A stretch of 47,996 nucleotides of DNA, taken from assembly GCF_025629245.1 (NCBI RefSeq), contig NZ_JANZXN010000019.1, forward strand, positions 115,271 through 163,266, given 5' to 3'. The notes under the pieces were generated by a model. That model made no database searches. It had not been told where the DNA came from and worked only from the letters and a program-made list of their open reading frames with translations. Both the position numbers and the translations under genes were made by a program. Numbering within the stretch: the first letter of the stretch is position 1; every line of letters starts with the position of its first letter. Positions 42,437-47,996 of this stretch are shown here, piece by piece. Origin of the DNA: Natronobiforma cellulositropha. GTDB taxonomy: Archaea > Halobacteriota > Halobacteria > Halobacteriales > Natrialbaceae.

Positions 42437-43266
42437 TCGAGCCAGGCGCGACGAGCACGCACGAGCGACTCGACGCGCTCGGAGACGACCGGGTTGCCAG
42501 CGACGCCTCCGCGCTCGAGCGCAGAGCCGACGATCACGCCGTCAGCCCCGGCGTCGAAGACAGCCCCGAGTCGGTCGGGCGTCACCCCGCTGCCGACGAA
42601 CACCGGTACCGGACGCTCGAGCGCCGCGACCGTCTCGACGACACGCCGGAGGTCAGTGAGCGCAGTCTCCTCGCCCGTCCCCGGTCCCGACACCACGACG
42701 CCGTCGGCCAGACCGCGCGCGACCGTCTCGCGGACGGCGGTCTCGAGCGAGCGCCCGCCGATCGGCGTCGCGTGTTTGACGTGGACGTCGGCGAGGATCG
42801 AGACGTCGGCCGCGAGCGTCTCACGGAGGCGGAGCGTCTCGTGGGCGCGGCCGTGGACGAGTCCCTGGTCGGTCGCCGCGCTCGCGGTGTGGACGTTGAC
42901 GCGGACGAACGAGCCACCGACGGCGCTCGCGACCGACAGCGCGGCGGCCGCGTCGTTTCTGAGGACGTTGATCCCGACGGGGCAGTCGACGGCGTCGGTG
43001 ACGGCTGCGGCGAGTGCCGTGAGGTCGGCGACCACGTGCGGCGGGACCGCGTCGGGGTAGAAGGGGGCGTCGCCGAAGTTCTCGACGAGCACCGCGTCGA
43101 CGCCACCGGCGGCGAGCGTCTCGGCGTCGGCGAGCGCGCGTTCGCTGATCGCCGCCCGGTCGCCGTCGAACCCCGGCGCACCCGGCAGCGGCGGGAGGTG
43201 GACCATGCCGACGAGCGGGTGGTCGGTGTCGAAGCGCGCGAGCAGGCCCGGAGAGTCGTCACTCAT
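42433..43266 (-). CDS. BtpA/SgcQ-family TIM-barrel protein
   Basis: A 277-residue protein matching the BtpA family: GMVHLPPLPGAPGF, VDAVLVENFGDAPFY, PVGINVLRNDAAAALSVA, FVRVNVHTASAATDQGLVHGRA, and SGPGTGEETALTDLRRV with VFVGSGVTPDRL. In cyanobacteria BtpA stabilises photosystem I; elsewhere family members (SgcQ-like) are TIM-barrel proteins of unclear catalysis near sugar or nucleoside genes. Here the neighbours give no photosynthetic context, so an enzyme of nucleoside or sugar metabolism is more likely. It begins at 43266 and converges with the Nudix gene. Confidence 0.84.
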   Translation of the reverse strand: MSDDSPGLLARFDTDHPLVGMVHLPPLPGAPGFDGDRAAISERALADAETLAAGGVDAVLVENFGDAPFYPDAVPPHVVADLTALAAAVTDAVDCPVGINVLRNDAAAALSVASAVGGSFVRVNVHTASAATDQGLVHGRAHETLRLRETLAADVSILADVHVKHATPIGGRSLETAVRETVARGLADGVVVSGPGTGEETALTDLRRVVETVAALERPVPVFVGSGVTPDRLGAVFDAGADGVIVGSALERGGVAGNPVVSERVESLVRARRAWLD

Positions 43267-43347
43267 AGCCCGGCCGACGGTCCCGAGACTACAAAATGTG
43301 GCGCTCGCGGGCGGCGGCGGGGCGATAGTCAGCTGGTGGGCGGACGG

Positions 43348-43908
43348 CTACGCCTCGCGCCACTTGACCGAACAGCCCTGGGAGGGGAGCCACTCGAGGT
43401 CGACCGGGTCGTCCGCGAGAACCGCGTCGATGGCTTCCCGGACGTGGAAGCGAGTCGGCTCGTCCTCGGGCGAGAGCGCGTCGTCGAGACGGCCCTGGTA
43501 GACGAGTTCGAAGCCGTCGTCGGTCGCCGCGAAGAGGAACGGATCGGGCGTACAGACCGCGCCGTAGGCGCGGGCGACCGCCTGGGACTCGTCGCGGAGG
43601 TAGGCGTCGTAGGCGATCTCGCCCGACTCGACGAGTTCCTGCATGCGCTCGAACGAGTCGTCCGGGTAGTTCTCGGCGTCGTTCGGGTTGATGCCGACGA
43701 CCGAGACCGACTCGTACTCGGCGGCGAGGTCGTTGAGCAGGTCGAACTTCGCCACCGCGTACGGACAGTGGTTGCAGGTGAAGACGACGAGCAGCGCCTC
43801 GTCGTCGGCGAACGACTCGAGCGAGTAGGCCTCACCGTCGGTGCCGGGCAGGGAGAACGCCGGTGGGGCGTCGCCCGCCTCGAGTGCGGGTTCGGATTCG
43901 ACTGGCAT
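43348..43908 (-). CDS. Thioredoxin-fold protein with CNHCPY motif
   Basis: A 186-residue thioredoxin-superfamily (redoxin/AhpC-like) protein. It starts with a short acidic stretch, then SLPGTDGEAYSLESFADDEALLVVFTCNHCPYAVA with a CxxC active site at about residues 45-48. A third Cys lies in GAVCTPDPFLF and a fourth in the C-terminal SQGCSVKW, an ending known in this group. It probably reduces disulfides or peroxides. It is preceded by the divergent gene at 44034 with 125 nt between, and followed on the same strand by the BtpA-family gene after 81 nt. Confidence 0.86.
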   Translation of the reverse strand: MPVESEPALEAGDAPPAFSLPGTDGEAYSLESFADDEALLVVFTCNHCPYAVAKFDLLNDLAAEYESVSVVGINPNDAENYPDDSFERMQELVESGEIAYDAYLRDESQAVARAYGAVCTPDPFLFAATDDGFELVYQGRLDDALSPEDEPTRFHVREAIDAVLADDPVDLEWLPSQGCSVKWREA

Positions 43909-44000
43909 AGTTCGGGGTGTGTCCGTCGCGGTATTAAACGCCGGGGTCGCAGCCGTGTGTGGCGTCGCAGACTCGGACCGCCCAGGGCCGCGGGCGTCGA

Positions 44001-44010
44001 AGTATTATGT
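44001..44010 (+). promoter_or_regulatory. TATA-like element before the 163-aa gene
   Basis: AGTATTATGT lies 24-33 nt before the ATG at 44034, consistent with a leaderless transcript. Confidence 0.5.
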
Positions 44011-44033
44011 ACCCGCCCCTGTATCGGTGAGGT

Positions 44034-44525
44034 ATGAAGACCCTCGAAGTGACAGACGAACAGTACGCGTTCATCCAGCACCTGCGCGAAGAGATTTCGA
44101 CGCAGGTCGTCGGCAGGTACGGACACGTCCGCGAACGCGACGCGGTCCAGTTTCTCATCGACAACCTCGACGGTGGGCTCGAACTCGACGACGAGGTCGG
44201 GGAGTTCGACGTCGGTGAGACGCTCGAGGAGGACGAGAGCGCGATCACCTACGACGAGGAGGCGAGTGCGAGCGAGGCGACCAGCGAGGACGGGACCGAC
44301 GACGCGGACGACGATGGCGACGCCGACGAGGAGACCGGCGGCGGGAACGCCTCCGACGACGACATGCTCGACCGGATGATGAACCTGCTCGAGACCCACG
44401 ACGACAAGTGGGAGGAGTCGCCCACGGCGGACTACCGCTACCGGGTGACCTTACCCGACGGGACGACGACGGACGTCCAGACCAAAGACGACGTGCGCGC
44501 CGCGTTGTTCAAGAACTACCGGTAG
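44034..44525 (+). CDS. Haloarchaeal hypothetical protein, RHH-like N-terminus
   Basis: A 163-residue acidic protein. The first 45 residues (TLEVTDEQYAFIQHLREEIS, then RERDAVQFLIDNL) look like a strand-helix-helix arrangement, as in ribbon-helix-helix proteins, but the match is loose. A long disordered acidic segment follows (about 60-115, mostly Asp/Glu/Ala/Ser), then a compact C-terminal part (MLDRMMNLLETHDDKWEESP, YRYRVTLPDGTTTDVQTKDDVRAALFKNYR) that may be a small beta domain. This layout recurs in haloarchaea without known function. The start and promoter fit well. Confidence 0.75.
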   Translation: MKTLEVTDEQYAFIQHLREEISTQVVGRYGHVRERDAVQFLIDNLDGGLELDDEVGEFDVGETLEEDESAITYDEEASASEATSEDGTDDADDDGDADEETGGGNASDDDMLDRMMNLLETHDDKWEESPTADYRYRVTLPDGTTTDVQTKDDVRAALFKNYR

Positions 44526-44606
44526 CTCCGAGTGCGTTTCTCACCGGGAGTGCGAGCGCAGTTCTCGGTTCTCGCGTGTTAACGTCGTACAACAACGCTT
44601 TTCACC

Positions 44607-44627
44607 ACGCTCACGCTGTGAGAGCGT
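44607..44627 (+). promoter_or_regulatory. Imperfect inverted repeat adjoining the Lrp-gene start
   Basis: ACGCTCAC (44607-44614) and GTGAGAGCGT (44618-44627) form an imperfect palindrome that ends at the base before the ATG at 44628. A weak TATA-like GCTTTT lies at 44598-44603. Lrp-family proteins often bind such sites in their own promoters, so autorepression is a reasonable guess. Confidence 0.4.
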
Positions 44628-45113
44628 ATGAGCGAACGCGAGGTGCTCGAGTTGCTTCGTGAGAACGCGCGGTACGGAACCGACGACATCGCGCGAATCA
44701 CCGGTCTCGACGAGGACGACGTCGAGGCAACCATCGCAGCACTCGAGGAGGCAGGCGTGGTTCGAGGCTACCAGGCCGTCGTCGACTGGGACGAACTCGA
44801 GGACGAGCGCGTCCGTGCAGTGGTCGAACTCAACGTCACCCTCGACCGCGAGACCGGCTACGCCGACATCGCCTCCCGCCTCGCCCGGTTCCCGGAAGTC
44901 ACCGCCTTGCGCCTCGTCAGCGGCGACTACGACTTCGACATGGAAGTCGAGGGCGACTCCATCCGCGAGGTGTCGCGTTTCGTCAGCGAGAAGGTCGCAC
45001 CCGTCCCCGAGATCACCCAGACGGTCACCCACTACGTGATGACCGCCTACAAGGAAAACGGCATCGAGTTCGGCGACGGCGACGAAGACGACCGTCTCTC
45101 GTACTCGCCATGA
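44628..45113 (+). CDS. Lrp/AsnC-family transcriptional regulator
   Basis: A 161-residue regulator: N-terminal HTH (EVLELLRENARYGTDDIARI, DDVEATIAALEEAGVVRGYQ) and C-terminal ligand-binding/oligomerisation domain (RAVVELNVTLDRETGYADIA, LVSGDYDFDMEVEGDS, TVTHYVMTAYKENG). Its stop overlaps the start of the aminotransferase gene by 4 nt (ATGA), so the two are coupled; an amino-acid-responsive regulator next to an aminotransferase is a common haloarchaeal arrangement. It likely controls that enzyme in response to an amino acid, but this is inference. The inverted repeat just upstream could be its operator. Confidence 0.9.
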   Translation: MSEREVLELLRENARYGTDDIARITGLDEDDVEATIAALEEAGVVRGYQAVVDWDELEDERVRAVVELNVTLDRETGYADIASRLARFPEVTALRLVSGDYDFDMEVEGDSIREVSRFVSEKVAPVPEITQTVTHYVMTAYKENGIEFGDGDEDDRLSYSP

Positions 45114-46270
45114 CGCTCGAGCAGTCGGCGCGCGTCGCCGAGATCCCACCCTCGGGGATCCGCCGCTTCTTCGAAATCGCCGAAGAGCGCGACGACGTCA
45201 TCTCACTCGGCGTGGGCGAACCGGACTTCTCGACGCCGTGGGCCGCCCGCGACGCCGCGATCAAGTCACTCGAACTCGGGAAGACCTCCTACACCGCCAA
45301 CCGAGGGATGCGCGAGTTGCGCGAGGCCATCGCCGAGTACGTCACCCGTTTCGACCTCGCGTACGACCCCGACGGCGAGATCATCGTCACCACGGGTGCC
45401 AGCGAGGCGGTCGACCTGGCGTTTCGCGCCTTCGTCGACCCCGGCGACACCGTCGCCGTCGTCGAACCCGCCTACATCTCCTACGGACCCGGCGTCACCT
45501 TCGCCGGTGGCGAAGTCCTGCCCGTCCCGACCCGGGAGGAAGACGAGTTCCGCCTGACCGTCGACGCACTCGAGCGCGCGGGCGCGGCCGATGCCGACGC
45601 GCTCGTCTACTGCTATCCGAACAACCCGACGGGCGCGGTGATGAGCGAGACCGACCTCGAGCCGGTCGCGGCCTTCGCCCGCGAGCACGACCTCGCCGTC
45701 TTCGCCGACGAGATCTACGCCGAGTTGACCTACGAGGGTGAGCACGCCTCCATCGCCGCCTTCGAGGGGATGAGAGAGCGCACCGTCGTCTTCAACGGCT
45801 TCTCGAAAGCCCACGCGATGACCGGTCTCCGACTGGGGTACGCACTCGCGCCCGAATCCGCCGTCGACGCCATGAACCGCGTCCACCAGTACTCGATGCT
45901 GAGCGCGCCGACGACCGCCCAGTACGCCGCACTCGAGGCGCTCGCCTCCTGTGAGGGCGAGGTCGAGTCGATGGTCGAGCAGTACGACCGCCGGCGCCGG
46001 TTCGTCCTCTCGCGGTTCGAGGAACTCGGGATGCCCTGTTTCGAGGCCAGAGGCGCGTTCTACGTCTTCCCGACGGTCCCCGACGGGTTCGACTGCGAGA
46101 CGTTCGCCGAGGAACTGTTACGCGAGAAAGGCGTCGCGGTCGTCCCCGGCAACGTCTTCGGCGCGGGCGGCGAGGGCCACCTGCGCGTCTCGTACGCGAC
46201 CGGCCTCGACGACCTGCGCGAGGCGCTCGCGCGCATCGAGTCGTTCCTCACCGAACGCGACCTGTTGTGA
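45110..46270 (+). CDS. Class I/II aminotransferase (aspartate/aromatic type)
   Basis: A 386-residue PLP-dependent aminotransferase of subgroup I. Diagnostic features: LGVGEPDFSTP, ANRGMRELREAIAEY near the N-terminus, VTTGASEAVDLAF around PLP contacts, YCYPNNPTGAVMS, FADEIYAELTYEGE (Asp and Tyr for PLP), and the PLP-Schiff-base lysine in FNGFSKAHAMTGLRLGYA. The C-terminal Arg for the carboxylate is probably in HLRVSYATG. Substrate could be aspartate, aromatic acids or another 2-oxo acid donor; the coupled Lrp regulator fits amino-acid control. It begins in an ATGA overlap with the Lrp stop. Confidence 0.92.
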   Translation: MTLEQSARVAEIPPSGIRRFFEIAEERDDVISLGVGEPDFSTPWAARDAAIKSLELGKTSYTANRGMRELREAIAEYVTRFDLAYDPDGEIIVTTGASEAVDLAFRAFVDPGDTVAVVEPAYISYGPGVTFAGGEVLPVPTREEDEFRLTVDALERAGAADADALVYCYPNNPTGAVMSETDLEPVAAFAREHDLAVFADEIYAELTYEGEHASIAAFEGMRERTVVFNGFSKAHAMTGLRLGYALAPESAVDAMNRVHQYSMLSAPTTAQYAALEALASCEGEVESMVEQYDRRRRFVLSRFEELGMPCFEARGAFYVFPTVPDGFDCETFAEELLREKGVAVVPGNVFGAGGEGHLRVSYATGLDDLREALARIESFLTERDLL

Positions 46271-46342
46271 CTCCACTCGAGCGCCGTCCCGTGTCGACAC
46301 TCGTCACGAAGCACCTTCGTCTTCCGGCGTGAGGAGAGGCGT

Positions 46343-47554
46343 ATGGCCGTCTACCGCGAACTCCCGGAGGAGCGCTTCGACGCGTTCTACGAGTACGTTC
46401 GCTACGCGTTCCTGCCAGAGCGCGGGATTCCCGAGTACGACCCCGAGGAGGACGAACATCCCGAGATCAGTGCACGGCGCGCGCTCTACGAGGCGGGCGC
46501 ACCCGCCGACGCCGACCCGCTGTGTCTCTGTGCTCACCTCTGGTTCGACACCCGAGTCCGTGGCGAGACCCACCCGTCGGCTGGACTCTCGGCGGTCGCC
46601 TCGCCGCCCGAACACCGCCGCGGCGGCCACGTCCGGCAGTTACTCGAGGCGAGTCTCGAGGAGTACCGCGAGCGCGGTCTCCACTTCGCAACCCTCTGGC
46701 CGTTTCGCTACCGTTTCTACGCCCAGTACGGCTGGGAGTACGCGGACGACCGCGTGCGCGTCGAGTGCCCGCCGGAGGCGCTCGCGTTCGCCACCGACGC
46801 GATCGGCGAGCGAGGGACGTTCAGACGGCTCGAAGCCGACGAGTTCGCGGCGCTCGCACCGGTCTACGAGGCCCACACCGAGGGGTACGGTCTCGCGCTC
46901 GAGCGCGACGAGACCTGGTGGCGCTACCGCGTCTTCGAACACTGGCGGGACGACCCGTTCGTCTACGGCTGGGAGCGAGACGGCGAGATCCGCGCCTACG
47001 TGGTCTGCACCTTCGACGGCGAACTCGGCGAGCGGACCATGACCGTCAGCGACCACGCCTTCGTCGACCACGAGAGCCACCTCGCGGCGCTCTCGTTCTG
47101 CCACCGCCACGACTCACAGGTGGAGACGGTCACCTTCGAGACGCCGTCCGACTCGAGTCTCCTCGACGTCGTCCCCGACCCCGACGAGCTCGAGCGGACG
47201 CTCACGGCTGGTCCGATGGTCCGTCTGGTCGACGTTTCGGAGGCGCTCGAGGCGCTCTCCTACCCCGCGGGAGAGACGGAGCGCGTGACCATCGCCGTCG
47301 AGGACCCGCTCGCCGCGTGGAACGACGGGACGTTCACCCTGGCGGTCACCGACGGCGAGGCGACGTGTCGGCCCTCGAGCGAACCGCCCGAGGTAACGCT
47401 CGACGTCGGGACGCTCTCACAGCTCGCGGTCGGCGCACGGCGTGTCGAGACGCTCGAGCGGACGGAACGGCTCTCGAGTACCGATGCGGCGGGAGTCGAG
47501 ACGCTCGGACGGCTGTTCCCACCGGAACCAGTCTACCTGCGGGAGTTCTTCTGA
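46343..47554 (+). CDS. Eis-like GNAT N-acetyltransferase
   Basis: A 403-residue protein of the Eis (enhanced intracellular survival) class: tandem GNAT domains followed by a sterol-carrier-like (SCP2) domain. The acetyl-CoA segment of the first GNAT domain reads VASPPEHRRGGHVRQLLEASL (the R-R-G-G loop). A second GNAT half covers about 155-285 (FDGELGERTMTVSDHAFVD), and the SCP2-like part about 295-395. The protein ends in YLREFF; in Eis the free C-terminal carboxylate acts as catalytic base, so the Phe end is consistent. Eis proteins acetylate amine-bearing small molecules or protein lysines; the substrate here is unknown. It starts 72 nt after the aminotransferase stop. Confidence 0.87.
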   Translation: MAVYRELPEERFDAFYEYVRYAFLPERGIPEYDPEEDEHPEISARRALYEAGAPADADPLCLCAHLWFDTRVRGETHPSAGLSAVASPPEHRRGGHVRQLLEASLEEYRERGLHFATLWPFRYRFYAQYGWEYADDRVRVECPPEALAFATDAIGERGTFRRLEADEFAALAPVYEAHTEGYGLALERDETWWRYRVFEHWRDDPFVYGWERDGEIRAYVVCTFDGELGERTMTVSDHAFVDHESHLAALSFCHRHDSQVETVTFETPSDSSLLDVVPDPDELERTLTAGPMVRLVDVSEALEALSYPAGETERVTIAVEDPLAAWNDGTFTLAVTDGEATCRPSSEPPEVTLDVGTLSQLAVGARRVETLERTERLSSTDAAGVETLGRLFPPEPVYLREFF

Positions 47555-47585
47555 GCATGTCGCTGGATTCTGTCCTCTGCGAAAA

Positions 47586-47595
47586 GACTATATTC
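47586..47595 (+). promoter_or_regulatory. TATA-like element of the small helical protein gene
   Basis: GACTATATTC lies 21-30 nt before the ATG at 47616, and 30-39 nt before the ATG at 47625; either start remains possible. Confidence 0.45.
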
Positions 47596-47615
47596 GAGTG
47601 GACCGTCAGTAGTAC

Positions 47616-47858
47616 ATGTATATCATGAATAAACATTTCAAAGACGCGGCCTACTACGCTCGGCGTGCCGCCACGCACGCCTTCTACGGTGTCAGAGAGA
47701 CGCTCGAGCCAGTCGAGACGCGGGTTCGACGCCGCCTCGGCTACGAACAGCCGGAGCCGGAGTCGCGCGTCGAGACCCTCGTCTCGGAGGCGAAGGCAGT
47801 CGAGGGCGAGGCCCGCAATCGGGTCGCCGGCGTGACGCGGTGGTTTCGCTCGAGCTAA
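47616..47858 (+). CDS. Small helical protein (80 aa)
   Basis: An 80-residue basic-to-neutral helical protein: MYIMNKHFKDAAYYARRAA, THAFYGVRETLEPVETRVRRRL, then a linker (GYEQPEPESRV) and a helix (ETLVSEAKAVEGEARNRVAG). The start may be ATG 47616 or the in-frame ATG 47625 (MNKHF), which is the form typical of related haloarchaeal proteins. No enzyme motif is visible; a role in protein binding or at a membrane surface is possible. It lies 61 nt after the Eis-like gene and has its own TATA-like box. Confidence 0.65.
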   Translation: MYIMNKHFKDAAYYARRAATHAFYGVRETLEPVETRVRRRLGYEQPEPESRVETLVSEAKAVEGEARNRVAGVTRWFRSS

Positions 47859-47906
47859 CCGCCCGCTCTCGATTCGCGAGTAAAAGGAACGTTTATTCGT
47901 CTTTAG

Positions 47907-47996
47907 CTAAGACTCACACCTCGGTTGCGTAGCGGTAGCGAGCGTCTCTTGTAACACTGGCCGTTGCTGGTGGATCTTCTGTGCGTCGTCGATCAG
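47907..47996 (-). CDS. Possible 3' end of a minus-strand gene
   Basis: An open frame enters from the right edge on the minus strand and ends at a TAG at 47907. The first ten codons have G or C at most third positions (LIDDAQKIHQ), but the end (QPRCES) is less typical. An alternative frame ending at a TGA at 47914 is possible. No motif is recognised. The gene, if real, lies mostly outside the window. Confidence 0.25.
   Translation of the reverse strand: MIDDAQKIHQQRPVLQETLATATQPRCES

Noticed and set aside
43348-43908. C-terminal GCSVKW cysteine of the thioredoxin-fold protein as a new redox motif
   Set aside because: A Gly-Cys-x-x-Lys-Trp ending is already known in this thioredoxin/redoxin subgroup.
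42124-44037. 637-codon plus-strand open frame across the BtpA and thioredoxin-like genes
   Set aside because: It overlaps two well-supported minus-strand genes and contains no motif; a shadow frame.

Overview
The window is a stretch of haloarchaeal chromosome. The DNA is GC-rich, with G or C at most third codon positions. The predicted proteins are strongly acidic, and many genes have an A/T-rich TATA-like element about 25-35 nt before the start codon, the usual leaderless arrangement. Gene content agrees: two-subunit pyruvate-type 2-oxoacid:ferredoxin oxidoreductase, the queD-queE-queC set (archaeosine precursor), halophile-type glutamate dehydrogenase, a Tat/lipobox cupredoxin, PhoU/AbrB-type regulators, Lrp/AsnC regulators and several UspA proteins. 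I cannot assign a genus. I saw no rRNA, tRNA, CRISPR array or intact insertion sequence.

Layout. 1-1.7 kb is an accessory edge: a truncated minus-strand gene, a 400-nt gap holding a possible structured RNA (381-486), a small zinc-ribbon-like protein, and a winged-helix/PemK-like toxin-antitoxin pair whose toxin is frameshifted. 1.8-8.5 kb holds aroA and aroC (last steps to chorismate), separated by two tandem, paralogous soluble histidine kinases. Each kinase has a degenerate receiver, a PAS, a HisKA/HATPase core and, unusually, a C-terminal concanavalin-like (DUF1349-like) domain. 8.7-13.7 kb holds porAB with a strong terminator, a small membrane protein, an Lrp regulator, an SRPBCC protein and a one-domain FAD protein. 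13.7-15.8 kb is the queD-queE-queC operon read leftwards.

16.6-24.4 kb is one gene for a 2606-residue secreted mosaic protein: signal peptide, PKD-like region, two beta-propellers, several CARDB-like repeats and a C-terminal dockerin-like double Ca-binding module. A small winged-helix regulator is divergent from it. Parts of the gene differ sharply in GC content, and two of its CARDB repeats are nearly identical at DNA level.

24.8-31.9 kb holds a CinA-type protein, a 39-residue membrane ORF, an ATP-NAD kinase-family protein, a PhoU-type regulator, an LEA14-like protein with an acidic tail, small proteins, an SRPBCC/nitrilase-family operon and a cupredoxin lipoprotein. 32-39 kb holds an aldehyde dehydrogenase, a RIO/Bud32-like kinase, a polytopic membrane protein, an acyl-CoA dehydrogenase, a DUF2062 protein and glutamate dehydrogenase. 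39-48 kb holds a CitE/malyl-CoA-lyase-family protein, two UspA proteins around a PRC-barrel-like protein, a Nudix hydrolase with a possible leader ORF, a BtpA-family protein, a thioredoxin-fold protein, an Lrp-aminotransferase operon, an Eis-like acetyltransferase and a small coiled protein.

Most of the window is housekeeping metabolism. The best candidates for something undescribed are the twin kinases with a lectin-like C-terminal domain, the mosaic exoprotein with dockerin-like end, and the folded RNA candidate near the left edge. All functional calls rest on reading motifs by eye; no database search was run.
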